DNA of 64,000 bases, from NCBI GenBank assembly GCA_019915135.1, contig JAHLMK010000012.1, positions 1,054,001-1,118,000 on the forward strand, given 5' to 3'. Positions 22,586 through 36,292 of the stretch are shown piece after piece. The position numbers and the translations under genes were made by a program. Every line of letters begins with the position of its first letter. Within the stretch, counting starts at the first letter, position 1. The stretch comes from Strobilurus pachycystidiatus. Lineage: Eukaryota; Basidiomycota; Agaricomycetes; Agaricales; Physalacriaceae. The notes beneath the pieces were generated by a model, which was not told the origin of the DNA, did not search any database, and worked only from the letters and a program-made list of their open reading frames with translations.

Positions 22586-25237
22586 ATGGCGGCACGGAAA
22601 CTACAAAGTACGTAGCCCGCCGCTCCGCCCATTATACCCCACGTGTAACGCTACATCCAGCCGAGATTGACCGGACCCTTAAAAAGGTCGCGGAAGGTGT
22701 CGAGCTTTTCGAGAACATTTACGACAAAATGCAAGCTGCGACAAACCAAACGCAGAAGGAGAAGCTCGAAATGGATCTCAAGACGCAGATAAAGAAGCTA
22801 CAGCGGCTACGAGACCAAATCAAGACCTGGGTTGCGAGCAATGACATTAAAGACAAGTCGCAACTGGTGGACAATCGGAAACTGATTGAGACGGTGAGTA
22901 GTCGTCCGGAATGGCTCTGCGCAGCGCTGATACCGGTCTTAGCAAATGGAAAAGTTCAAAGCATGCGAAAAGGAAATGAAGACCAAGGCGTTCTCCACCA
23001 TTGGTCTCATACAGGCTGCGAAACTCGACCCGAAAGAGCAAGAGAAGGAGGAGGAGGCAGTATGGCTTCAAACAGAGGTGGAGAAGTTGCAGATACAGAT
23101 TGAGCAGACAGAAGCAGAGATCGAATCGCTGCAAGGGACAGGCAAGAAGGGCAGGAAAGCGAGTGCTGCGGCTGGGCGTCTGGAAGACCTCGAGCATTTG
23201 AACGAGCGGCGAAAATGGCACGTCTCGAGACTGGAGATCGTCCTGCGGCTACTGCAAAATGGATCGCTATCAACTGAGAAATCCATATCCCTCCACGAAG
23301 ACGTGTCATATTTCGTCGAGAGCAATACGGTGCGCCTCCTGGTAATCAGTCACCCGCCGTACTGACCCAAACTGCCTTCAGGATGAAGATTTCGAGGAAG
23401 ACGAAGGCATATATGACGACCTTCACCTGGATGAGGAGGAAGAGAAGTTCGGGCTTCCTGTAGGGGAGGACAATGACAGTGACGATTCGGACGAAGCGAG
23501 CGAAAGTGCGTTATTGACAAGCTCGTCCACTGCCGCGTCGCTCACGTCTGCTTATAGTCGTAGAACTGCCCCCTCGAACGCCGAAGAAACATGAAGATGA
23601 GCCTTCAAGTAGTAAAGCTCACGAAAGCCCCATATTAAAGAAGGCTAACGCAACGATACAACTCCGGAGTAAGCTATATCTACCCTTTTATCTAGGATTT
23701 GTACTGAAGATGTGACAGAGCACTCGATAGACTGTAGGCTAAGACTCGCACTCCTCAGGCTGATTCTTATTTTTGACGACAGCGAAACCGCCTCCAAACC
23801 CAAATTTTGCACAGCAGCCAATGTCGAGTATTCTGAAGGCGAATTTGCCAACACCAAGACCTCCAGCACCGTTACCTCCAATACGGTATGCCGCTGCAGC
23901 TGCAGCTGCAGTAGGGCCTCCGCCACAGCCCTCACAAGCGGCGACGACTTCCGCGCCAGCACCGACAACTCCAGCAGCAACAGCTACATCGACACCGCCG
24001 GCGATACCACCATCTACGAATGGTGCATCAACCTCGCAACCGGAAGCAACGCCGGCTTCCCCGAGCGTGTCTATGCTTTCGGTCACGAGTCCTATGCTAT
24101 CCTCGGCGGCTTCCTATCAACACGATGGCTCGTTTTATTCCGGTCTGGAGTCTCCTGCAGTTTCAGAAGCTGTACCGAGCTCAGTCGATGGTCCGGCGGC
24201 ATCACAGTCCCCACAACGGATGTTGGCCACGCGCAGAGGTGCCTTCTTTTGATATCTTGTCTCGTGTCTGGTCTGAAATTCCACGCTTAGATTCGCCCAA
24301 AGTCTCAGCACCGTCACCGAACGCATCAGTACGTTTCCGTTGTTTCTTTCATCGTCGCTTTTTCTCAATCTCTTTGTGCAGCATGCATTGGCAAACGCGG
24401 ATCACGCGCCTATAGCAAATGGCCACCAAGCAAAGCCATCACCATTACCTCAACAGGTACAACAAAGAGCGCATTCACCCTTACCGCCGTCAGCACAAGC
24501 GCCGCATTTCCCGCCAGGAGTAAAACCCCAATCAGAAGCACCGTCACAGCAAGTTGGCGCTCAGCGTTCATCGGCGGCTCCCAATCAGTTCCCTGGACTT
24601 TCGGATTTGGTGGTGTCTTTTGAGAGCGTGAAACAGAAAGGTGCGTCCACCACATTTTCTTCAGCCTGACGAAGTTGACCTTCTTTTCAGCCCTTCACAT
24701 GTCGAACCATGATCAGGTGCACAAGATGCTCGAAGGTGGTTTCAACACAAGACCAGAACCACAAGATACAGAGAAGTGAGTGGCGTTTGTCTTTCGTGTG
24801 ACGCTCATTTTCATTATGTGTTCTCTAGGCCCAAGTACTACGTACCAAGGCATCCATACAACACAGCGAGCTATTACCCACAGTCTCCTCTGCCGTTATT
24901 GAGCACGCAGGCGATATTCCAGCAGCTGGATGTAGAGACCTTATTTTATGTCTTCTACTTCCTGCCGGGAACATACCAGCAGTGCGGTCATCCTCTGAGA
25001 TCTTATCAGTTCATTCTCATGAATTTCGGCAGGTATCTCGCTGCGAAGGAGCTCAAGCGCCAATCATGGCGCTTCCATGTCAAGTACCTAACATGGTTCC
25101 AGCGGCATTCGGAACCCCAGGCAATAACAGAAGAGTACGAGCAGGGCGTCTATGTATACTTCGACTGGGAAGGCTCGTGGTGCCAGAGGAAGAAGAGCGA
25201 CTTCCGATTCGAGTACCGGTATCTATCGGAGGACTAG
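22586..25237 (+). CDS. NOT3: CCR4-NOT complex subunit NOT3
   Basis: Eleven exons (22586-22607, 22661-22893, 22943-23329, 23382-23505, 23558-23668, 23783-24238, 24291-24328, 24382-24640, 24691-24775, 24829-24981, 25033-25237) give 690 aa. The N-terminal Not3 coiled-coil domain begins [17 protein letters not shown] and runs through about residue 215. An acidic segment, a Pro/Ala/Ser-rich disordered linker with a poly-alanine tract, and the C-terminal NOT box ([20 protein letters not shown] to the FEYRYLSED end) follow. NOT3 scaffolds the deadenylase complex in mRNA decay and transcription control. The last intron (51 nt) is in frame, but comparison with other NOT boxes shows it interrupts YQQ/YLAAKEL and must be removed. 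It is convergent with the bL12m gene (136 bp). Confidence 0.93.
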
Positions 25238-25373
25238 GCATACTTATATCACACCCATTGACATTTTGAACACCATTGTTCCACTACTTTAAGTAGCTGA
25301 TCTGTACCTTATACGCGCCGAATTGAAACCCGCGATTAGCTTAAATATGAATTTGAATCTAATGTAGGTAGCT

Positions 25374-26009
25374 CTACTCCAGTGTAACGACAGCTCCCAA
25401 GGCTTGGAAGGCCTTTTGGAGTTTCTCGGCGTCTTCTTTGGGGATACCCTCCTTCAGGTTCTTCGGTACTGCCTCCACGAATTTCTTGGCCTGCGCAAGT
25501 TTCAGCAGTAGTCGGATATTGCGCGTATGAGAAGGGAACGTACATCAATCAGAGTGAGGCCAGCAATGAGAGCCTTGACTTCTCGAATAATCTTGGGCTT
25601 CGCGCCGGCGTCGAAGGACTCAAGCTTGACGTTGAAAATGGTCTTTTCTTTGGCCTTCTCCTCTGCTGGCTCGTCGGAGGCCGCGGCGGCAGGGGCGGCA
25701 GCAGCCGGCGCTGCAGCAGGCATGGCAATTTCCTGGATGTTCAGTCGCGACTGGGGATGCAAAGGTAAGTTGTTGGAGGGGGGAAAGTACACCGTAGCGC
25801 ACCTTGAGCACCGTGACGAGGTCGGAGGCTTGTAAGAGGGTGAGGCCGGAGATGTCGTCGACGAGGCGGTTTATTGTCTGGTCCTTAGACGTTGCGGGCG
25901 GTGGGGGCTTTGAGGAGGTTGAGCTGGCGGCGGCGGCGGCGGCCTCCGTGGCCATGCATCTCCGCGTGCAAGTGAACGCTGTGGTCCTGCAGAATGTTGG
26001 TTTTGACAT
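25374..26009 (-). CDS. MRPL12: Mitochondrial large ribosomal subunit protein bL12m
   Basis: Three exons (26009-25803, 25750-25544, 25490-25374) give 176 aa. The N terminus is Arg/Cys/Ala-rich and suits a mitochondrial targeting sequence. It is followed by the dimerisation helix (INRLVDDISGLTLLQASDLV), an Ala/Pro/Glu hinge and the globular L7/L12 C-terminal domain (KTIFNVKLESFDAGAKPKII, ending KAFQALGAVVTLE). The protein forms the ribosomal stalk that recruits translation factors. The initiator at 26009 is the first Met in frame with the presequence-like segment; an upstream exon cannot be excluded. Confidence 0.88.
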
Positions 26010-26900
26010 GAGAAAATACGGATGATGTGCGCACCGGAGTGAGGGGCGTGAAAGGGCGCGGACGACGCGGGAGCAGGACTAGAAAGCACGTTGAGTGTCA
26101 TGCTTGGAAGAGCTAATGCGGGGAGACACTCACTGCCATGTCGGAGACAGAAGAAGGCAATCAGACTACGCGACTGAAAATTCGGGTGGTGTTTGGTCCT
26201 GTGTCCAAAGCCTTCCGCGCCGACCAATCTCAAATCAACTTAAGTACTTATATTGTCGATAAATCATACCGTCACAAGAATCAGTATCATCTAATGTACA
26301 GTGGGTACTGGTACTGCATAATGAGACCAACTTCAAGCATGAAACATCTCAGAGGGCCAAGCGAAACGCTCGCTCCATAAATTCTCGAGGGCGGCCACAT
26401 TTCTTCAAGAGATTTAGCACTGTGCCGAGGACGAGTCCTCAGGCTAACCCCTTGACTGCAGAGAGACTGAGTGTGTGTGTGTGAGGGCTTCCGCAGAACG
26501 TCATTCGCCGCAGAGGAAAGCGACCTGACTTGAGACAAGCACGGGACAAACAAGGACTAGTCGGTCTAAAAACTGTGATATCTCGCGCAAGTTTCTTTCA
26601 ACTCCTCGTGATAGTCTCCCTTCTGACCTTCGGGGGATGATCACTGGATGATCTTCTCAACACTGGAACCATTCATTCGTGACGTGCAGCGTGTTGGGAG
26701 GGTCATTGCCTCCATGCATGTACCATCCGCTTAATGGTCATGTGTAGTGGAGACCAACCGCACGCTAATGAGAGCACATCATATATTGGTTCTCTTGCTT
26801 TTAAAAGTACACGACATAGTCCTATGGAAGTGTGAGTTTACGTTCCGACAGGCGGTCAACAATAACCACATACCCAGGATCGAACTACTGCCTGAGGAAG
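26010..26900. other. Intergenic region
   Basis: About 890 bases between two minus-strand genes. It contains the bL12m promoter, a short (TG)n run near 26470 and no gene I can support. Confidence 0.45.
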
Positions 26901-27629
26901 TCATTTCTTCCCTGGGACTGCACGAACACGAGGGTCCCCGCGCTCATTTCGTTTCCGAAGCTTTTCTTGTCTCTTGCTAGAAGCTGGTTCCTTCTCCTCG
27001 GTTGCCTCAGGCGTAGGCAGGGAAGGTGATCTTCCCAGTAGTAAAGGCGAGATAGCAGAAGTCCAAAGCTTGAAGACGGCATAAATTGGAATCTGGTGGG
27101 GTGTTTTCTCAATGACAATGCTTGACCGAGCTGAGTCGACACGTACTATCATGTACAACCACCAGAACCAGTCGCCAAACAATCCGCTACCAATTTGACA
27201 TGCCCCTGCAAGTATCCGCGGTCAATAAAGATCCATGGCACGAAATGCTGGACTTGCAAGTGATGTAGATGACGTCGAAGCACCATTCCGTTACACCTGG
27301 TTGACTGAGGTCCTCGCCGTACGAAATCAACGTGCCCGTCGTAGGATCTCGCCTCGTCGTGCCAATTTTGATGAGGTATGAGGACAAGAAGAGCGCAGGA
27401 AGTGTGGCCGCGACATAAACCACCAGGGACAATTTCATTGTCGAGAAGGAGCTGAATCTGAAGACCAATCGTAGAACCAAGGATACGAGCGTTGGGAGAA
27501 ACAACCCCATGCGCAATAAGCGCACGGTGGCCTCATTTTGTTGTGCTACACATGATAGAGATGAACGGATGAAGACGCAGAGAAGGGACGGATGGAATCA
27601 CCGATTCGTTTAGCAGACGCATTCGCCAT
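26901..27629 (-). CDS. SND2: SRP-independent targeting protein, TMEM208/SND2 family
   Basis: Four exons (27629-27602, 27545-27258, 27205-27147, 27092-26901) give 188 aa. Four predicted membrane segments include FLPTLVSLVLRLVF, LSLVVYVAATLPALFLSSYL and GDWFWWLYMIIPIYAVFKLW, and the conserved DVIYITWACQI. The tail is strongly basic (SKRQEKLRKRNER). TMEM208/Snd2 is an ER membrane protein of the SND route that inserts proteins with internal or C-terminal membrane segments. The intron at 27206-27257 uses a GC-AG pair (GCAAGT donor), fixed by the conserved YITW sequence. It is divergent from the L2HGDH homologue (288 bp). Confidence 0.9.
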
Positions 27630-27917
27630 CGTGGCTGGTGACGGACGAAATGAAAACAGACTCCGGTAACCAGAGACCCTGCCAAAAAGGGATGAGTGAT
27701 CGGCATCCCTTCTATCGGCCACATCTTTACTCTGCCATACTCTCAGCCAACTCTCAGCCTGTAAGATCCTACTCGTTTCCCCAATCTGTGCAAATGATAG
27801 TGTGCTTATCCCCCCTAGATACTCCGCTCTACAGACATATAATTCACGCATTGTCGTGCTTAAGCAGGCTCGTGATTGGAACGCGCTTGCCTCCACATTC
27901 CATCATCATTGACATCA

Positions 27918-29395
27918 ATGAGCATCCCAGCAAGAGGGCTCAAGGTGGCCCTCAACGCGAATGGGACATACAGGCGCAAGGTAGGGCACCTCACAAGCTG
28001 CAAATAAGACACTGAAGAGCTCAACAATGTCCTAACCAGACACCAGAATTCTCTATTGAGCATCTCGTCGTCGGTGGAGGTAACACGTTCCCTAGTACAA
28101 GCATGTCGAAACTTGACCATAAATCATAACCATAGGCGTCGTGGGTCTGGCAATAGCGCGTCACCTTTGTCGGAAGTTTCCATCTAAGACGACGTACCTC
28201 GCGGAACGTCATTCGCGTCCTGGTCAAGAGACGAGGTGAACTGATTACTATCATGTCTCTGTTCTCTTACTTATCAGTTGTTCACAGCTCACGAAACTCT
28301 GAGGTCATACACTCAGGTAAGAATCCACGTTCGCCAAACGTTCTCGGCCTTGAAAGTTCTGATATAGGACTGTACTATCCTGCTGACTCGCTCAAGACGC
28401 GTTTCTGTCTTCGCGGGAGACAGCTACTGTACCGATACTGCCAATCCTTCGGAGTGGACCATCGGCAAACCGGAAAGCTTGTCGTCGCTCACGAGAACCA
28501 ACAAATGTACATTGATAATCTGCATTCCAAGTCCCTCAAGGCAAACCCCCCACCGTACTTTGACGAGACCGAGCCCTTGCTTCCTACGGAACTCATATCT
28601 GGGGATGAGGCGCGGCGTATGGAGCCAAATATCTCACCGGCAATTACTGGAGCCCTGTGGTGCCCAGGGACTGGGATTGTAGATTCGCATTCGCTAATGG
28701 AGTCCTTCGAAAAGGACATTGTCAACGATGGCGGCGAGCTCGTGTACTCGACAGAGATTGTTCGCATCGACCCGGCCGAGAAGTGCGGCTGGGATGTCCA
28801 AATACTTACAGATGGTGCATCGGAGCCCGATGCCATTCATGTCGACACCCTCATAAACTCTGCGGGGCTGTCAGCACCATATATCTTGAACGCCATCCTC
28901 CCGGCAGAGCAACATGTCTCCATGTACTTTGCACGAGGATCATACGCGTCTTACAACGGTCCTGGAATCAAAGGAATTTCCCATCTCATATACCCATGTC
29001 CGGAGACAACGAGTGCGTTCGAAGGATTGGGCACACATCTCACGTTGGATCTGCAGGGAAAAGTGAAGTTTGGGCCTGATGTCCAATGGGTGTCACCGGG
29101 CGAGAACGAGTCGCATGCGAGGTTTTGGGAAAAGCACCTCATCCCGGACGACTCGAGACTGCGGGAGATGCACCAAGCGGTTACCCGCTATTTGCCAGAT
29201 ATCTCGCTGGAGGGGATGATGGCAGACTACGTTGGTTTGCGGCCCAAGATAGCGCCACCTGGGAGCCCGTTCCAAGATTTTGTGATCAGGCGAGATGGGT
29301 CTATGATCAATTTGCTGGCGATTGAGAGTCCTGGATTGACGAGTTGCATGGCCATTGCAGAATATATTGTAGAGGATGTGTTGGCAGAAAAATGA
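27918..29395 (+). CDS. L-2-hydroxyglutarate dehydrogenase, mitochondrial
   Basis: Five exons (27918-27980, 28040-28079, 28136-28235, 28288-28316, 28368-29395) give 419 aa. Exon 1 encodes a basic presequence-like N terminus, followed by the FAD-binding betaalphabeta motif EHLVVGGGVVGLAIARHL and the second part ERHSRPGQETSSRNSEVIHS. The GLYYP motif, GCPxTGI-type PGTGIVDSH and the C-terminal NLLAIESPGLTSCMAIAEYI are characteristic of L2HGDH in the DAO/FAD oxidoreductase superfamily. It oxidises L-2-hydroxyglutarate, a side product of malate dehydrogenase, back to 2-oxoglutarate. Its stop is 14 bp from that of the convergent NDUFA12 gene, so their 3' UTRs should overlap. Confidence 0.9.
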
Positions 29396-29409
29396 AATGT
29401 ATTGCGGGT

Positions 29410-30033
29410 CTATCCACGAGCGGCTACTTTGGGTAGCCAGGCGTTCATCTTAGGTGCGGCAGTGTTGTACGACTTGTAGCAGCCCCTGGTGCCGGTCAAG
29501 GTCTCTGACCATTGCTAAATTGGTTGAGATGGGCTGTCCGTCCTGGAGTGAATAGACGTACTGCTTTCCACGGAGGTGTCATGTGCTGCATGACTGTATC
29601 TTGGCTCGGGGGCTCAGCGCGAATGTGCTGGATCCAAGAGTGCCATTCGGGAGGGACTTGAGAGGCGTGGAACTCGTGCTGATGACGGACGTGAGCGATG
29701 AAGAGGACAGTGCAGAGGTCCATTAGCGTACTTGAGCTAAATCCACCCATCTGTGTCGGCCTGATAACGCGACCCATTAGCTTTGACGACATTCAGATAT
29801 GCCATTGAACGCACCAGGAATTTCTTCTTCTGCGTTTCGGTTCTCGTAGTATCTGTTTCCGAATCTGCGGGAAACCTTCAGCCTACGGGCGTCACCGGAT
29901 TGTAGCTGACCACGCACTGGTCCTTGCCAATAAATGTGCCAGACTTGGCGTCTCCAATGTACTGCAGCTGCCTCCACCACTCCTTGAGGCCGACCCGTCG
30001 TGCACTGCGCAGGGTGCGGAGGAACGAAACCAT
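29410..30033 (-). CDS. NADH dehydrogenase (complex I) accessory subunit NDUFA12
   Basis: Five exons (30033-29918, 29864-29815, 29760-29732, 29678-29562, 29514-29410) give 138 aa, the normal size. Diagnostic motifs are RRVGLKEWWRQLQYIGDAKS, RFGNRYYENRNAEEEIPGR, HRWVDLAQ, SQVPPEWHSWIQHIR and PPWKAQWSETLTGTRG. The subunit sits in the matrix arm of complex I and helps late assembly. The third exon is only 29 nt. It is divergent from the MYST gene with only 127 bp between start codons. Confidence 0.93.
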
Positions 30034-30160
30034 GCTCGGAGTTTGATGTCAAGAGGTATTGGGCACCCGCCGCCGGCCGATGTAGATACGGCAAACCCCG
30101 CAAATACTGCTCGTGCACTTTCATCAAAGTACCTCTGTATCATGTTTCCTAGTCCTTGAT
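30034..30160. promoter_or_regulatory. Compact bidirectional promoter, NDUFA12 / MYST
   Basis: Only 127 bases separate the two divergent ATGs, so the promoters and 5' leaders of both genes must share or overlap here. Confidence 0.5.
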
Positions 30161-32011
<1,851 letters not shown>

Positions 32012-32182
32012 TACGACGCAGTGTTTCGTACCTACGGGGTAGATAATACAACGGTAATAGAAGAAGTGCAGAAGGCATGTAGTTCCTGAAGCGCTGATTG
32101 GAGAGGATGGTATGTATAAAGGAGATGAAAGCAAGATTCGACGATTGTGGCGAGGGCGGGTAAATATCGTTACTACGTTTTC

Positions 32183-35100
32183 TTATAAGGACCTGCTCGA
32201 GATTTGGGCAAAAAATGAGCTTACTATGAAATACATATATCTCAGTTGGTTCGTATGAACCTTCTTGTACAGAGGCTTGTGATCGGCTGTCGATTTCGAG
32301 CCTCCGGAGACCACAGATGGAGCTGATTGTTCAGCGGGATTGTAGTGGGTCTTAGCTCGACTGCACACAATGTGCGCGTCTAGATCTCCTCGTCAGTTTT
32401 TAAGCAGAAGGATAAGAAACACTGCATACAGTAGACGGGGGCGGGAATTGATACAGCACGAGTAGCCCGGGCATATGTATGGCACAGAACGTATGCCATA
32501 TTCTGAATTTGGTCCGGACTAGGAGACGAGGTCATACGGTCATCATCAAGCAAGAGTGATCTTACGTACCCATAGTTGCTCTCGTTATGGACGACCTATA
32601 GACGGTAGAGTCAGCCGGCATCCATGATACCTAGCATGAAAGCTACTCACGGTGTAATGCGAACTCCTGCTAGTGCCAAGCACTCCTGCGTGGCTCTGGA
32701 GATAGAAATCGAATTCGAGCGGGTTTGTTATATCTCGATCGATGACAGTCCCAGACAAGACATTGCCGCTGCTGTCTTTCTCGTTGGGCGAGTCGGGGAA
32801 GAATCTGTAGGGGAGATACATTCATATATCAGACTGTGACAGCAGCTGTTGCAGAGCATCGTACCGGAAGTGATGTCGTTTGCCGACAACGATGAAAGTA
32901 ATCAAAGGGTTGACCCCCACCTCCTTACAAGCCTCTGTGACCCGCGATTCAGATGAGTGTGTTATTGGATGCGTTGCCGAAAGCGGTCCGCACCTTTGAG
33001 GAGTGGGAGTTCTGAATGGCAAGAGAGATTAGTCAACAGCGCAAAAAGCAACTAGTAAAGCACAAACCTAGCTCGAGCACCCGCTGGAATTCACCTTCTG
33101 AAACACCGTCTGTTGATGTTTAAACACACTGGTCCAAGATTGGTAAAACAAGAGTAGTACCTCGAAAGAAAATCAAGCGCTCCGGACGCGGTTTGGTGGC
33201 TTTCTCGGCAACTGTCCTGTAGTCCACCCAAGATTTCAGTATCTCCTACTCAATAGTAATTTAGACTTCTGTGTACTGAAGAGAAGGAGATCTCTGACCA
33301 CTGCCATCTCCTTCAAATCAGCAATCATCTCTTGGCGCGACGTCTGCAAGTTTGTTCTTGCTATGTACCTAGACTGTGTACAATCCAAGCTTCCAACAAC
33401 TGCAGCATACGAAGGTGCTTCACTGCCTGGTGCTGGATGCATGACATCGGCACCTGTGGACCAGCGGTCATGGTAAGTGAAGGCGCCATCTATTGAATGC
33501 TGGTGCGACGTACCCATGATAATCATGGGGTGGGCCGGATCCATCATTAGAGAGGTTTTACGAGGCTCATTAGCCGGGATGGAGTTAATGCCACCTAGCT
33601 TGACGTTCACCCTACAAAAACAGTAAGCAGTGAGGAAGAGAGATGCGACTTCTGCAGAGCATACTTGAGCATGACGTTTGCCCAGTATTGTGCCCTTCCG
33701 GCATTGACATGGCGCTCCTTCACGCACTGCGTAACAGCCCCCATCTGATCGATAGACAGATTAGTTCAAACCGATATGACATAACCCCCAAAAATCATAC
33801 CAATATGTCACCCCAACTGCACAGTAGCGCAAATCAGTTGTGTTCGACACCATGAGCCAAGGAGAAGTCTCACTGTTTGATCGCACGGTAGATTTCAGTG
33901 TTCCCGCGGTCGGGAAGAACACATAGCACAAGCTGGGGAAATCGGCCATGTTTCTCACGGTACGCGCTACCGGTGTCGATGATTGCCTGTGCAAGCTATC
34001 CTCAGATACGTGGCATTCACGAAGTGTATGGTATTCACCTTCACAATTGTGCCGCTATTGCCTTGAGGAGATCCTGTTCCACATACAGGGACTTCGTTCG
34101 TGAAGGTAATGCCTAATAAAATCAAAAATCTCAATTGATATACATGATTGACAGTGGCGGGTACATACCAACCGCCTTGCAGTTGACAATGAAGTCGGCT
34201 ATGACCTTTGCCTGGTCTCTTTGAAAACGAGTGAACCAGACCAGTATCCACGAAGTGATGGTGACGGGCTTCACAAACTTCATGTTGGCCCTGAATAAAT
34301 CACAGTAAGGAATACATCAAACAGACTTGGACAAGCAGCAACGCACAAATTCCATGACCCCGGATTACGGGACGGGGGCTTGAGAATGTGATTAGGATCA
34401 AGCAGTGTAGCTGTGGAAGGGAGTAGACTATACCATATTCTTGACCTGGTTGCCGATGGTGTACTGGATGTTGGGCGGCTCCAGAACACGAGCGTTGATT
34501 GTCAGGGGCATCTGCGTCTGGTCGATCTTCATGCCAAAGGCTTGGACATATTCCGACTGGCCGTAGGCAAGAAGCTGAGATAGAATTAGCATCAAAGGCA
34601 ACGCAATGACACGGATGAACGTACAGAGACGCCATGCTTGATGTCGTTCAAACGGTCTCCAGGATTCAGAGTTGCGAATTTGACTACTTCCGCCTGGGAG
34701 TCCGGTTGTAACTCAGACCGCGAGAGTTGGCCTGGTGGTACCATACAGCGTTCAATAGGTATGATGGCGTCTCTTTTCGTCTGCGCGGGTCATCAAATCA
34801 CAAGGCATCACAGTACTGGGAGTTGCAGTTCATACCTGGATACATAAGAGGCTCGGGTACTGAAGCTGTTGGTTTGCTTGCGCAAAATATGCAGCGACCG
34901 AAATCATCACGCCATTCGCCGACTCAAATGTGAGTCTCGTCGCGCCTTCCCGAGTCAACTTGAAAATTGAAAAGGTCTGCGTTCTCCCAGATGCTGTCGT
35001 GGCCTCTACAGTCAGGTTGGCAAGGAAGCGCTGTAGCCGTAACCTCTCTGTATCCGATATGGGCCTAGCACCGGTTGTATTGAGACGATTGGTTGGCTGT

Positions 35101-36292
35101 TCCCCTGGAGTAGCGCCGAGGAAGTTCATGCAAAGATCGATCAGCCGGCCAGGACGGAACATGACTCCAGTGGAGATGTCAATGTTTATGATGAGGCGTC
35201 CCAACGTAGGACGTATAGACTGAAAGTATCCGCGCACAGCCTGAAGACCTGGGCCGATGTTTATGACCTTGTTGATGTCGTAGATGGTCCTCATGCGCGA
35301 GGGATATTTCGAGGCAGGAAGCATCTGTGTAGCAATATTGAGAGCCTAAAAATGAAATGATCATTCATGGGTCATTCAGTCTCGCAAGTATCCGACGCAC
35401 TGTAAGGGCTGTTGCCACGTTCTCGTCCCACGTTTGCTGTCGTTCGACATAGCGTTGAAGAGTTCTAAGAGAAGTGAGAATATCATATTGCAAGAGAAGG
35501 GACGATTGAGCATACGCAGTGTCGATTTTCCGAGCCTGGGTCAACGTGATCTTGTGAACCTTCACGCCCTCAACAACATCGAACTTTAGGGATGAAAGTG
35601 ATTGAATAGAAGGAATGAAGACGGGATCTGACATACAGATCGTGAAAGGTTTGGAAAATCGTAATCGTCAACTGTATACATGTTTTTGCGCCCGTCATAG
35701 ATGGGCGGTGTCAGAAACACATCCGGGTGTGCGCGTCGTAGAAGGTTGAGAAGTTCTTTGTTAAACTTCGGCTTGTAGTCCTTTTCCATAGCTACGACAA
35801 ACCTTCAAAAATGGTTTGGAATCGAAAAGACACAGTATCTTACCCACTACGTGAGATATCCAGGAAAATCAGTCGCCACAAGATGAAGAGATCACCCGCC
35901 ACGCACCGTCATAATGATACAACGTCAACTCAGGCACCTCCATTGGAACCGCGTTCACCTTGACCTTAATGGCCCGTCCTGCGGAACCGAATTCTTTACG
36001 GGGTACTCCGATGGCTTTGACCGCCTCAGCTTCAAAGACCACGAGTTAGAAGGAAACCAAAATATGATGGGATACATTGACGCTGATGAGTAGAGAACTT
36101 ACACAACGGAGGAAGAGACGTAGACGCAGCCCCGCCAGCTGCTCCTCCACGTCCCCCTCCGCGTACAACACCGCTGCCACGGCCGCGAGCAGGGGTCCCA
36201 GCGCGTCCTGCAGGTCCACCACGGCTTTGACCGCCACGACTCGCTGGAACCCCTCTGGCCGCATTGCCGCGGCCTGTTGCACGAGGAGGCAT
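32183..36292 (-). CDS. Argonaute (PAZ-PIWI) protein
   Basis: A large multi-exon gene starting at 36292. The first ~50 residues are rich in RG/RGG repeats (GGRGGAAGGAAS), typical of arginine-methylated Argonautes. N, L1, PAZ (ending IERCMVPPGQLSRSEL), L2, MID (FPQLVLCVLPDRGNTEIYRA) and PIWI segments occur in order. The slicer residues are readable: Asp in GADVMHP, Glu in SRQEMIADL, Asp in IFFRDGVSEGEF, and a fourth position PAPVYCADIV with Asp, giving a DEDD set. It should therefore be a catalytically competent core of RNA interference/quelling. Not all ~20 introns were resolved; the junctions near 35810-35920 are unclear. The C-terminal NQLRYMYFI is followed by a possible short readthrough or last intron, so the end at 32183 is approximate. 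Confidence 0.88.

Noticed and set aside
26860..26910. B-box-like AGTTCGATCCTGGG on the minus strand
   Set aside because: No matching A box or acceptor stem nearby, and it lies at the 3' edge of SND2.
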